Assembly (NCBI GenBank): GCA_903870685.1
Contig: CAIQDX010000132.1
Location: forward strand, 1 to 34,783
Origin: an uncultured Chitinophagaceae bacterium
GTDB taxonomy: Bacteria; Bacteroidota; Bacteroidia; Chitinophagales; Chitinophagaceae
Direction: 5' to 3'
DNA: 34,783 nt
The notes beneath the pieces are model-generated. The model was not told the DNA's origin, searched no databases, and saw nothing but the letters and a program-made list of their open reading frames with translations. Shown one piece after another: positions 8,117 to 16,644 of the stretch; position 1 is the first letter of the stretch; every line of letters starts with the position of its first letter. Both the position numbers and the translations under genes were made by a program.

Positions 8117-9112
8117 ATGGAATTACAAGAAAGAATTAATTTATTAGTCCGATTGGGACAATATATGCTTAGCGAAAATGAAGAATGGATGGCAATAAAA
8201 GAACGCGCTTCGAGAGAAAACCCATGGTTTGTACCACAATTTATTGAACTGGCAATTTCTAATATTTGCAGCGAATTTTTGCAAAAAGAAAAACTGGAAA
8301 CATGGGCTGAAAGCTACAACCTGAAAGCATTTCAGGCTGATGAAGCTTTAGTAGGAATTGTAATGGCAGGTAATATTCCACTAGTAGGTTTCCATGATTT
8401 TTTATGCGTTTTATTATGCGGAAAACGCATGATGATTAAAGCTTCTTCGAAAGATGAGATCCTCATCAAACATATCGTGAAAAAATTACTGGAATTGGAA
8501 GAACCTGTAGAAGATAGAATCAATTTTGCCCAAAATTTGAAAGGTTGCGATGCTTATATTGCCACTGGCAGTAATAACAGCAGTAGATATTTTGATTATT
8601 ATTTTGGCAAATATCCAAATATAATTCGCCGAAACAGAACATCTGTTGCTATTTTGGATGGAACTGAAACAACTGAAGAATTAAATGCTTTGGCTGATGA
8701 TATTCAATTATATTTTGGACTCGGTTGCAGAAACGTAACCAAATTATATGTTCCCAAAAATTATGATTTTATTAAACTGCTTGATGCTTTAAAAAAGTAC
8801 GAACATTATTTAGACTTTCATAAATACAAACATAATTACGATTATCATTTGGCAATTGCAATGATGAGTAATAAATTTTACATGAACAATGATTCTGTCA
8901 TTTTTTCAGAAAGTGAAGCTTTATTTTCTCCTGTAAGTCAAGTCCACTACGAATTCTATGAGGATGCAAAAAATATTATCTCATCATTACAAAAATATAA
9001 TGATGTGCAATGTATCGTTGGTCACGGTTTTACAGCATTCGGAAAAGCGCAACAACCATCTTTAAAAGATTATGCCGATGGCATTGATACCATGCAATTT
9101 TTATTGGGTTAA
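8117..9112 (+). CDS. Acyl-CoA reductase (LuxC family)
   Basis: The 331-residue protein resembles the LuxC/acyl-CoA reductase branch of the aldehyde dehydrogenase superfamily, which reduces acyl-CoA to aldehyde with NAD(P)H. Visible features are the nucleotide-binding GNIPLVGFHDF (85-95), IATGSNNSSRYFDYYFGKYP (148-167) and YFGLGCRNVTKLYVP (199-213) with the likely catalytic Cys204. It is shorter than luminous-bacteria LuxC (about 480 residues), as usual for the Bacteroidota form. No luxD, luxE or luciferase gene is present, so bioluminescence is not implied. The physiological substrate is unknown. The divergent ferredoxin gene is a frequent neighbour in this phylum. Confidence 0.85.
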   Translation: MELQERINLLVRLGQYMLSENEEWMAIKERASRENPWFVPQFIELAISNICSEFLQKEKLETWAESYNLKAFQADEALVGIVMAGNIPLVGFHDFLCVLLCGKRMMIKASSKDEILIKHIVKKLLELEEPVEDRINFAQNLKGCDAYIATGSNNSSRYFDYYFGKYPNIIRRNRTSVAILDGTETTEELNALADDIQLYFGLGCRNVTKLYVPKNYDFIKLLDALKKYEHYLDFHKYKHNYDYHLAIAMMSNKFYMNNDSVIFSESEALFSPVSQVHYEFYEDAKNIISSLQKYNDVQCIVGHGFTAFGKAQQPSLKDYADGIDTMQFLLG

Positions 9113-9152
9113 ATAGCTTTACCAAATACTTAACCAATTAAAAATGTAATTT

Positions 9153-9160
9153 TAATTTTG
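9153..9160 (+). promoter_or_regulatory. Possible promoter -7 box of the HtrA protease gene
   Basis: TAATTTTG matches TAnnTTTG. Transcription would start near 9167, giving a leader of about 120 bases before the htrA ATG at 9287. No TTTG is found at the -33 position, so support is partial. Confidence 0.35.
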
Positions 9161-9168
9161 CAGATACG

Positions 9169-9267
9169 ATGGTTATCGTAAAACATTCGTTAAATATTAT
9201 TTGTGGTGAACTGACGAATAAACAGGTTCGTTTATTTGCATTAGGTAAAGGCATTATTTTTGAATAA
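9169..9267 (+). CDS. Possible 32-residue leader ORF upstream of the HtrA gene
   Basis: An ATG 8 bases after a TAnnTTTG box opens a 32-codon frame (starting MVIVKHSLNIICGEL, ending GKGIIFE) that stops 19 bases before the HtrA ATG, in a different frame. It contains a nine-pair hairpin at 9215-9238. It resembles no family I know. It could be an upstream regulatory ORF or a chance frame, which is quite possible at this length. Confidence 0.25.
   Translation: MVIVKHSLNIICGELTNKQVRLFALGKGIIFE
9215..9238 (+). promoter_or_regulatory. Hairpin in the HtrA gene leader
   Basis: CGAATAAAC at 9215-9223 pairs with GTTTATTTG at 9230-9238 (one G-U pair) around a six-base loop. No T run follows, so it is not a terminator. 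It could affect translation or RNA stability of the protease transcript. Confidence 0.4.
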
Positions 9268-9286
9268 ACACAAAAAAAAAATTACA

Positions 9287-10795
9287 ATGAAACTCAAAAC
9301 AATTTTAGCCATTATTGGCATTAGCGCTACCACAGCTATTTTGAGTGTGTGGGCTTTTGGCGAATTTGCAAAAACAAGATATGCGGGAACTCAGGAAGCT
9401 GGCAAATTGCCTGTAAATTATGCAGGATTTTTTGACAAAAAGGGAAGTGTAGAACCTACTGATTTCACACAAGCCGCTACAGCCGCAACACCTGCCGTTG
9501 TGCATATTAAAACACGTACAAAAGCGAAGCAGGTAACCAATAATTTACCAAAAAAAAATAATCCTTTTGGAGATCTTTTTGGTGGTGATGATTTTTTTGG
9601 TGATCTGTTTGGCAACAACGGACCAAGAATGATTCCTGAACAAAGAGCAAGCGGAAGTGGCGTTATAATTAGTGAAGATGGTTACATCGTAACTAATAAC
9701 CATGTTGTTGATGGCGCTGATGAAATAAACATTACTCTACCGAATAAAAAGTCTTATAAAGCAACTGTGGTAGGAACTGACCCCAGCAGCGATTTAGCAG
9801 TATTAAGAATCGATGCAAAAGGCTTACCATACTTAGTATATGGAAATAGCGATGAAGCGAAATTAGGCCAATGGGTTTTAGCGATTGGCTATCCGCTAAC
9901 ACTTGATGTAACTGTTACAGCAGGAATCATCAGTGCAAAATCAAGAAACCTTGGAATTAATGATAGACAAAGCAAAACACCTGTAGAATCTTTTATACAA
10001 ACAGACGCTGCAGTTAATAGGGGTAACAGTGGTGGTGCTTTAATTAATACTAATGGTGAATTGATTGGGATAAATTCTGCCATCGCATCTGAAACAGGTT
10101 CTTATGCAGGGTATTCTTATGCTATACCAGTTAATATTGTAAAGAAAATTGTGAATGACATTATTAAGTATGGTACAGTTCAAAGAGCATTTATAGGTGT
10201 TTCATACGCACAAGAAGGTTTAAGTGATGAACAGAAAAAAGCAAATGGTATAAAGGAAGGTGATGGAATTTTTGTTACTGATGTTACTGATGGTGGAGCA
10301 GCAAAAGCAGCTGGTATTAAAAAAGGTGATTTCATTACAAAAATTAATGGCACGAAAATTAATTCGGGCCCTGAATTACAAGAACAGATTGCAAATTTTA
10401 AACCCGGTGATAAAATTAATATTACAGTTAATCGCGAAGGAAAAGAAAACACATTTGGGGTTACTTTAAAAAACAAAGTCGGAAATACTGATGTAGTCAA
10501 AACCACATCTTCTTTGGAAAAACTTGGAGCCGACTTTGAGAATGTTGATAAAAAAACTGCAACAGCAAATGAAATAAGTGGTGGTGTAATCGTCAAGAAA
10601 ATTAAAGAAGGTTCTCTTAAGAATTCACGCATGCAGGAAGGTTTTGTGATTATAGCAGTGAATGGGGTTGAAGTTAAAAATGTTGAAGAACTAAAAGCTA
10701 CATTAAGTAATATCAAAGGCACTGCATACTTCGAAGGTATCTATCCTGGCTCTACTGAAACATACCGTTACCCTGTTAAGTTAGACGATGAATAA
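9287..10795 (+). CDS. Do/DegQ-type HtrA serine protease with two PDZ domains
   Basis: The ATG at 9287 gives 502 residues beginning MKLKTILAIIGISA, a signal peptide or membrane anchor; a TTG at 9260 would only add a lysine-rich extension. The trypsin-like domain carries His139 (TNNHVVDGADE), Asp169 (DPSSDLAVLRID) and Ser248 (NRGNSGGALIN). Two PDZ domains follow at about 296-390 and 400-500; the first has GIFVTDVTDGGAAKAAGIKKGD. A Gly/Phe-rich loop near residues 92-112 corresponds to the LA-loop region. Such proteases degrade or refold damaged envelope proteins in the periplasm. It is a single gene, ended by the hairpin at 10825. Confidence 0.93.
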   Translation: MKLKTILAIIGISATTAILSVWAFGEFAKTRYAGTQEAGKLPVNYAGFFDKKGSVEPTDFTQAATAATPAVVHIKTRTKAKQVTNNLPKKNNPFGDLFGGDDFFGDLFGNNGPRMIPEQRASGSGVIISEDGYIVTNNHVVDGADEINITLPNKKSYKATVVGTDPSSDLAVLRIDAKGLPYLVYGNSDEAKLGQWVLAIGYPLTLDVTVTAGIISAKSRNLGINDRQSKTPVESFIQTDAAVNRGNSGGALINTNGELIGINSAIASETGSYAGYSYAIPVNIVKKIVNDIIKYGTVQRAFIGVSYAQEGLSDEQKKANGIKEGDGIFVTDVTDGGAAKAAGIKKGDFITKINGTKINSGPELQEQIANFKPGDKINITVNREGKENTFGVTLKNKVGNTDVVKTTSSLEKLGADFENVDKKTATANEISGGVIVKKIKEGSLKNSRMQEGFVIIAVNGVEVKNVEELKATLSNIKGTAYFEGIYPGSTETYRYPVKLDDE

Positions 10796-10824
10796 AACGA
10801 AATAACATTTATTACAGATAAATA

Positions 10825-10855
10825 AAAAAGCCTGATAAAAACTATCAGGCTTTTT
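10825..10855 (+). terminator. Rho-independent terminator of the HtrA gene
   Basis: AAAAAGCCTGATA at 10825-10837 pairs with TATCAGGCTTTTT at 10843-10855. It is nearly identical to the hairpin at 11017-11047 that serves the convergent TonB receptor gene. Confidence 0.88.
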
Positions 10856-11016
10856 AGTATTTAAAATAATTCAACTAACAGTTTAAAATGTGTTTAAACT
10901 ATATGTGTCTAATAATAAAACAATGCCCCATACAATATCAACTTCATTGTATGTTTGATTAATACCAATTTCTTTTACTAGAATATTTATTTCTCTATTA
11001 AGATAGTTGGCATATA

Positions 11017-11047
11017 AAAAAGCCTGATAAAAATTATCAGGCTTTTT
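11017..11047 (-). terminator. Rho-independent terminator of the Oar-like TonB receptor gene
   Basis: AAAAAGCCTGATAA (11017-11030) pairs with TTATCAGGCTTTTT (11034-11047). It is symmetric, so it can work on either strand. It is a near copy of the hairpin 192 bases to the left. Confidence 0.88.
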
Positions 11048-11069
11048 AGTAACTATATTATTTCAACAA

Positions 11070-14000
11070 TTAGTTAAAGAAATAATGTACACCAATCTGC
11101 ATCTGCCAACGAGAACCTAAGCCCACATTGTTTTTATAAGCAGCAGTATAAGGGATTCTGTTTACACCATCCAAGAATGGGAAAGAGAAAATAGGTGTTT
11201 TACCATCAGCGGCAATTTTATCAAATTTCCAAGGAGTTGTGGTAGTTGGAATTTGTTGAATACCCCATTTAGCATTAAGCATATTGGTAAAATTGTAGAT
11301 GTCACAAGTGAATCTTAATGTATGTTTAGATTTATCTCTGGTCGTGAAATAAACGTCCTGAGTAAAATTTAAATCCAATCTAGTGTACCAAGGCTCAATA
11401 GCAGCATTTCTTTCAGCGTACTGTCCTCTGTGTTTTCTTAAATATGGATTACTGTTGATGAAATTATCTAATTGAGCCCAAATTTGATCAGCTGATCTAT
11501 TATCAACAACTCCGGAAGTTGCAGCAGCTCCTTCTAAATAAATTTCGCTTGAATTTCTTGGAATATATACCAAATCATTATTTTGACCATCACCATTCAA
11601 ATCTCCATTATATATATAAGAATCAGTTCCATTAGGTGCTACTTCTAAAAGCAATCCAACAGAAGTTGCAAGATGTTTTGCATATTCCTTTCTATAAGAA
11701 GCTGTAGCAATTATTCTGTGAGGTAAAAATGCATTGGATAAACCAACAGTAGCTGCATTTGGATCATTATAAGTAGGTTTAGAACCCCACATTGTTGCTG
11801 CAGTAGATCCGCCTACCATCACATCAGTTGCAGTTTGGTAGTTATATGCAAAGCTTGCAAAGAAATTACGCATTGTCTTTTGTACCTGAACAGTTAAATT
11901 GGTAGCCATTCCGCCATTTTTAGCATTTGTCATATAAATCGCATTACCAATACTTGGATTATTTACAGTAGCAGCAGATGAACCACCAATCGCATAAATT
12001 GCAGTTCCACTATATCTTACTCTATTATCACCAACACTTCCATTATTCAAAACAACACCTGTTGCTGGCTGATTTACATTTTGGAAAAAGGCAGCATTAA
12101 TATTGCTAGAGAATTGACCTTCTACAGTTAGAACCCAATTGTCAGGCAATTTCTTATCGAAAGCCAAACTCATTTTCATTACCTGAGGGAATTTGAAATT
12201 TGGATCTGTAACATTTATACTATAAGATTTACTTAAAGTAGCTGTTGCTGCTGGTCTGTATTTATTTATATCTGGAGAGAACATATATCCAGTACCTGCA
12301 CTAATTGATCCAAATAAAGCCATACCTGAATTACTTGCCTGGTTACTAATCCATACAAAAGGAGGAGGCCCAGCAAACAAACCAAGACCACCACGGATTT
12401 GTAAAGATTTATCACCCATTACATCCCAAGTAAATCCTGCTCGTGGAGAGAATTGTGGTTTAGTAGTAGGACCCTGACCAGTATTAAGGTGAGTTCCATT
12501 TACAAATCCTGTTAATCCATCAACAATAGGATTATACAAGAAAGTATTGTAGAACTTTGGTATATCTACTCTTAGTCCATAAGTTATTGTCAAATCTTTG
12601 GTAGCTCTCCATTTATCCTGAGCAAAAAATCCAATTTCAAGATCTTTTGGACCTACCAATGGAAAATCGCCAGTACCTAAAGTGTAAGATAAATCATATC
12701 TCGCAGCAGCTTTTGTGCCTGCAGCAGAAGCATAAAAATCTGCTATGCTGTTAAACCGATAAACCCCTTCGTAGCTTGGAGAAAATCCATTTTGGTATTT
12801 CTTATATGAATTCTGTGTTCCAATTGCTATTTCATGTGAACCTTTATAGAAAGTAAAGATATCATTGAACTGAACAACGTCAGTTTTTAAGATATTACTA
12901 TAAGTATACTGTTCGTAACCAAAAGATGTATATGGCTGACCATTACCATCTGCTATATCAACTAATGGAAAATCGCCACTTGAAGCAGCTGAACGGTAAT
13001 CTCTTAAAGCTGTATATCCAATTTGAATTTTGTTGGAAGCTTTATTTGAAAAACGCGTATTTAATTCAGCAATCACGATATTAAAGTCATTATTAATAGT
13101 ATAACCGGCTCCGTTAAAAGGTAAACCATATTGACTTGGTGAACGACCATAAGAAGAATTAATAGAGCCACTATTGCTTGGAGGAGCTTGTCTAGATGAC
13201 TTCAAATAATTATACTTAATCGTAAATGTATTGTTACTGTTTACGTTCCAATCAACTTTAGCTGAAGCTCTTTTACTTTGTGTTACATAACTATATCCCT
13301 GATACGTCCCAGGATCATAATTATAATTAGTCATTAAAAATTGCTTCAATGCATCTAAATCAGAAGCTTTAGCATTTGAAATAGTAATACCATTTCCTGA
13401 TCCTGTTGTATTTGCAGTCCAAGTAGTTCCTGGATCTGTTCTTTTTTCTTCTTCATAACTTCCAAAGAAGAATAATTTATTTTTAACTAATGCCCCCCCA
13501 AGTGTTGCACCCTTCAAATAATAATCAAATGGCTGTTGCGCTAATTGAACATCGCCAACATTATAACCAATGTAATTTACATTTTTGGTAAATTGATAAA
13601 CGGAAGCTTTTAATTGGTTTGTACCACTCCGAGTAACAGTATTAATTCCAGCACCTGCAAATTGTCCATTCTTAACATCATATGGAGAAACGTTAACCTG
13701 TATTTGTTCCAAGGCATCTAAACTTACAGGTTGTGAATTTGTTTGACCGCCTAAAGTTGAAGCTAGACCAAATGAATTATTAAAATTCGCACCATCAATC
13801 GTAACGTTATTATATTGATTACTTTGTCCACCAAAAGCCAATCCATTAGCTGTTGGAGTTAATTTGGTGAAGTCAGATAATGAACGGTTGGTAGTTGGAA
13901 GTCGTTCCATTTGATCACGCGTAATTATTTCTTGACTTCCTGTATGACTGTTATTAAACACTTTATCCTGTTTAGCCGCTGTTTTTACAACAACTTCAGT

Positions 14001-14342
14001 CAAAGATTTTGCTTCTGAATGTAAAACGAAATCTGCTTTAAAATCCTGACCAATTGTAAGGATAATGTTGCTTTGCTTTTCAGTTTTAAATCCAATAAAA
14101 GAAGCTGTAATTTCATAAGGACCGCCAATCTTTACGTTAGCCAAGTTAAATCGACCATCTTTACGGCTTGTGGTAACATATTTTGTACCAGTTGGAGTAT
14201 GTATCGCGGTGATTACTGCACCAGCAACCAAATTACTACCATCAGAAACCACACCTTGAATATCAGAAGTCGTTTCCTGTGCCATTAAGGTAACAGATAA
14301 AAAAACTGTCAATAACAGTGTTAAAATTTTTTTACTAAGCAT
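11070..14342 (-). CDS. Large Oar-like TonB-dependent receptor with carboxypeptidase-regulatory N-terminus
   Basis: The 1090-residue protein has a signal peptide (MLSKKILTLLLTVFLSVTLMAQ), a CarboxypepD_reg-like beta-sandwich (about 25-110) and a plug domain (about 130-240) with TIDGANFNNSFGL and AGAGINTVTRSGTNQ. A long barrel follows, ending GVHYFFN. The segment near residues 920-940 (NGDLNGDGQNNDLVYIPR) is typical of Oar-like receptors. The Oar protein of Myxococcus belongs to this family, some members of which have been linked to protein or peptide export or uptake. No SusD partner is adjacent, so glycan uptake is not supported. It is a single gene with a long upstream region and its own terminator. 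Confidence 0.92.
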   Translation of the reverse strand: MLSKKILTLLLTVFLSVTLMAQETTSDIQGVVSDGSNLVAGAVITAIHTPTGTKYVTTSRKDGRFNLANVKIGGPYEITASFIGFKTEKQSNIILTIGQDFKADFVLHSEAKSLTEVVVKTAAKQDKVFNNSHTGSQEIITRDQMERLPTTNRSLSDFTKLTPTANGLAFGGQSNQYNNVTIDGANFNNSFGLASTLGGQTNSQPVSLDALEQIQVNVSPYDVKNGQFAGAGINTVTRSGTNQLKASVYQFTKNVNYIGYNVGDVQLAQQPFDYYLKGATLGGALVKNKLFFFGSYEEEKRTDPGTTWTANTTGSGNGITISNAKASDLDALKQFLMTNYNYDPGTYQGYSYVTQSKRASAKVDWNVNSNNTFTIKYNYLKSSRQAPPSNSGSINSSYGRSPSQYGLPFNGAGYTINNDFNIVIAELNTRFSNKASNKIQIGYTALRDYRSAASSGDFPLVDIADGNGQPYTSFGYEQYTYSNILKTDVVQFNDIFTFYKGSHEIAIGTQNSYKKYQNGFSPSYEGVYRFNSIADFYASAAGTKAAARYDLSYTLGTGDFPLVGPKDLEIGFFAQDKWRATKDLTITYGLRVDIPKFYNTFLYNPIVDGLTGFVNGTHLNTGQGPTTKPQFSPRAGFTWDVMGDKSLQIRGGLGLFAGPPPFVWISNQASNSGMALFGSISAGTGYMFSPDINKYRPAATATLSKSYSINVTDPNFKFPQVMKMSLAFDKKLPDNWVLTVEGQFSSNINAAFFQNVNQPATGVVLNNGSVGDNRVRYSGTAIYAIGGSSAATVNNPSIGNAIYMTNAKNGGMATNLTVQVQKTMRNFFASFAYNYQTATDVMVGGSTAATMWGSKPTYNDPNAATVGLSNAFLPHRIIATASYRKEYAKHLATSVGLLLEVAPNGTDSYIYNGDLNGDGQNNDLVYIPRNSSEIYLEGAAATSGVVDNRSADQIWAQLDNFINSNPYLRKHRGQYAERNAAIEPWYTRLDLNFTQDVYFTTRDKSKHTLRFTCDIYNFTNMLNAKWGIQQIPTTTTPWKFDKIAADGKTPIFSFPFLDGVNRIPYTAAYKNNVGLGSRWQMQIGVHYFFN

Positions 14343-14698
14343 AATGTTAAATTTTCAATGCAAATAAAACAAATAATCTCTTTACAATTGCAAGATAATA
14401 TTAACAAAATGTTGCTGTTTATTAAGAATGTGAATTTTTTTGCGTTTTTCGGGCTTTATTTAGTTATTATTAGTGTTCAGACCAGTTTTTTTGCAAAACT
14501 ATTTAAGAAATGAGGAATGAATTTGTAAAAAAGTAAGTACAGAGAGCTAGAAACACACTTTTCACTAAAAAAACATGCCCCCCAATAAGTAAAAATGAAT
14601 AAAAAGTAGTATTGAAAAAATTGTTTGACTCTCTTAAAATTATGATTTTTTACCCTGTGATTTATTTTTTTTGCAAAATCGTTTGAGTAAATAAAATA
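14343..14698. other. Gene-free 356-base region between the TonB receptor and esterase genes
   Basis: The region is very AT-rich. It holds the leader and a possible promoter of the TonB receptor gene, two copies of TTTTTTTGCAAAA (near 14486-14498 and 14668-14680) and poly-A/T runs. I see no ORF, tRNA or clear terminator for the esterase gene. Confidence 0.6.
14494..14501 (-). promoter_or_regulatory. Possible promoter -7 box of the Oar-like receptor gene
   Basis: The minus strand reads TAGTTTTG (TAnnTTTG). The predicted start near 14487 leaves a leader of about 145 bases. The -33 box is not convincing. Confidence 0.35.
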
Positions 14699-15541
14699 TT
14701 ATTTTTTACTCCACCCCCATTTCAAAAAATCAGGAAATGCTTTCGACCAAGTAGTTATATCATGTGTTCCATCTTGCAATTCCAGGTATTTAATATGTTG
14801 ATCAGTATATCCTTTTGCTCTTAATTCTACTATCAAATCTAAAGTATCATCAATACTATCAATCACACCATTATTGTTTCTATCAGCTGTTTCATCCAAT
14901 GCACCACATTCGAAAAAGAATTTCATCCATGGATAAAATTTTCCATTCAAAATTTGCAAATGCATTAATCGATCAGATTCGTCATTATAATTTTCATCAT
15001 ATCCTTTTCTTCTCCACCATAAACTACCACTAAACACACCAACTTTATTGAATTCATCTGCATGATTATATGCAATATCCATTGCACTTAATCCACCTAA
15101 AGAAAATCCTGCAAATGATTTTTCTTTGAATGCTGGCGCATGATATTGTTTTCGAATAAACGGCAATAATTCATCAAAAATAAATTTTGAATATAATCCT
15201 GCTTTATCACCACGCCCTTTAAAATCGGCACTATACGCGGTTCCGTATTCACGTTTTCTTTCATTGCCGCAATGAATGCCAATGCAAATCATTGGTTCAA
15301 TTTCATCATTAGAAATCAATCGATTTAAGATTTCATCAAAGGGCATTTTCAATAAATCCTGACCATCATTGATCAATAATAAATTCATTAATTCGGGATG
15401 AAAATTTTTTGATGGAAGATATACATCAGCAACCACATCTCTTTGTAAATACTGCGATAGAATTGTGTGTTGTTCCACAACAATATTAGACACTTTAATA
15501 ATTTTTTCTTCAACCATGTTTTCAAATGTAAAGCAAAGCAA
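14699..15541 (-). CDS. Alpha/beta-hydrolase esterase (esterase D / Fes-like, PF00756 type)
   Basis: The 280 residues have the putative-esterase fold. LLINDGQDLL lies at 55-64, the nucleophile elbow GFSLGG at 145-150 has Ser147, and Asp216 in CGALDE and His260 in DGTHDITTW complete a likely triad. A calcium-loop-like DRNNNGVIDSID segment (220-231) follows the Asp. There is no signal peptide, so it is probably cytoplasmic. A second in-frame ATG at 15517 (MVEEKIIKV) is an equally good start. The family includes enterochelin esterases, S-formylglutathione hydrolases and feruloyl esterases; the substrate is unknown. It is divergent from the ATP-grasp gene with a 107-base gap, so its substrate could be the product or a precursor of that pathway (inference). 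Confidence 0.85.
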   Translation of the reverse strand: MLCFTFENMVEEKIIKVSNIVVEQHTILSQYLQRDVVADVYLPSKNFHPELMNLLLINDGQDLLKMPFDEILNRLISNDEIEPMICIGIHCGNERKREYGTAYSADFKGRGDKAGLYSKFIFDELLPFIRKQYHAPAFKEKSFAGFSLGGLSAMDIAYNHADEFNKVGVFSGSLWWRRKGYDENYNDESDRLMHLQILNGKFYPWMKFFFECGALDETADRNNNGVIDSIDDTLDLIVELRAKGYTDQHIKYLELQDGTHDITTWSKAFPDFLKWGWSKK

Positions 15542-15648
15542 TCATAGATAAACTCTAAAATTTTTTCATCAATTTATCAGAATGTTACTGAGTTTCTTTA
15601 AATTGAAATCGAATCTTCTTAATTCGTTTTACAATTAAATAAATATGC

Positions 15649-16602
15649 ATGAAAAAAATTGGCATTTTACATGGTAAAGAAAGAAGTTTTCCTGATGCAT
15701 TTGTAGAAAGAATAAACAGTAAAAATATTCCCGGAATTATTGCCGAGTCTGTAAAAATTGATAAAGTAATGCAGGGAGTTGCAACTGAATATGCAGTAAT
15801 CATTGATAGAATTAGTCAGGATGTTCCATTTTATCGTGCTTATTTAAAGAATGCCGCTTTATGCGGAACTGCAGTTATTAATAATCCTTTTTGGTGGAGT
15901 GCCGATGAAAAATTTTTTAATAATTGTTTGGCAACTAAAATTGAAGTGCCCGTTCCTAAAACAGTTATTCTTCCTTCAAGAGATTTACCAGATGATACTT
16001 CTGATGAATCATTTTCTAATCTTGCTTACCCTTTAGATTGGGATGGCATTTTTAATTATGTTGGATTTCCTGCGTATATGAAACCCTTTGCTGGTGGGGG
16101 TTGGAAGAATGTTTACCGATTAGAAAGCATGGAAGACTTTTTTGATAAACATTCCGAAACAAAACAATTGGTAATGTTATTGCAGGAAGAAATTGTTTTT
16201 GATGAATATTATCGTTGTTATTGTATTGGCGGAAAACATGTTCGCATAATGCCTTACGAACCTCGCAATCCGCATCATTTAAGATATGTTGCAAATTTTT
16301 CTCCATCGCCTGTAAGATTAAAACAAATGGAAGAAATTGTTTTACGAATCAATCATTATTTAGGCTATGATTTTAATACAGTTGAATTAGCATTACGCGA
16401 TGGAGTTCCTTATGCCATTGACTTTTGCAATCCTGCACCCGATGCTGAAAGAACAAGTGTTGGTGAAGAAAATTTTGCTTGGGTTGTTGAAACAGCTGCC
16501 AATTATGCGATCGAAAAAGCATTAAATCATGTGGATGGTGCTGATAATTTAACATGGGGTGAATATATAAAACGTAGCAGCACAAAAAATATCTTATACT
16601 AG
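15649..16602 (+). CDS. ATP-grasp ligase, glutathione-synthetase/RimK-like
   Basis: The 317-residue protein has an N-terminal pre-ATP-grasp region (MKKIGILHGKERSFP, 1-90) and an ATP-grasp domain. PAYMKPFAGGGWKNV (141-155) supplies the ATP-contacting Lys145. LQEEIVFDEYYRCYCI (178-193) is the hinge region. VELALRDGVPYAIDFCNPAPD (245-265) contains the metal-binding acidic residues and Asn261. Enzymes of this fold activate a carboxylate as acyl phosphate and join it to an amine or thiol. The next gene, 42 bases downstream, is a GCS2-type ligase, so the pair could make a gamma-glutamyl or similar amide product stepwise. The product and acceptor are unknown. No standard Bacteroidota promoter box is seen upstream. 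Confidence 0.82.
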   Translation: MKKIGILHGKERSFPDAFVERINSKNIPGIIAESVKIDKVMQGVATEYAVIIDRISQDVPFYRAYLKNAALCGTAVINNPFWWSADEKFFNNCLATKIEVPVPKTVILPSRDLPDDTSDESFSNLAYPLDWDGIFNYVGFPAYMKPFAGGGWKNVYRLESMEDFFDKHSETKQLVMLLQEEIVFDEYYRCYCIGGKHVRIMPYEPRNPHHLRYVANFSPSPVRLKQMEEIVLRINHYLGYDFNTVELALRDGVPYAIDFCNPAPDAERTSVGEENFAWVVETAANYAIEKALNHVDGADNLTWGEYIKRSSTKNILY

Positions 16603-16644
16603 TTTCACTTTATTAAATTTTCTTCTGCATCAAAAACAAAAAGC

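Noticed and set aside
8117-9112. Bioluminescence (lux) system
   Set aside because: The LuxC-like reductase has no luciferase, LuxD or LuxE neighbours, and the short form is common in non-luminous Bacteroidota.
10180-10722. 180-codon ORF antisense to the HtrA gene
   Set aside because: It lies wholly opposite the PDZ-coding part of a clear gene and its translation shows no domain, so it is a shadow frame.
10878-11056. Open frame of about 60 codons on the minus strand between the twin terminators, reading partly protein-like
   Set aside because: It has no usable start codon, reads through a terminator hairpin, and a stop-free stretch of this length is expected by chance at this base composition.
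15523-15530. TACATTTG box on the minus strand near the esterase start
   Set aside because: Its predicted transcription start would fall at or after both candidate ATGs (15541 and 15517), and there is no -33 box, so it is probably a chance match.
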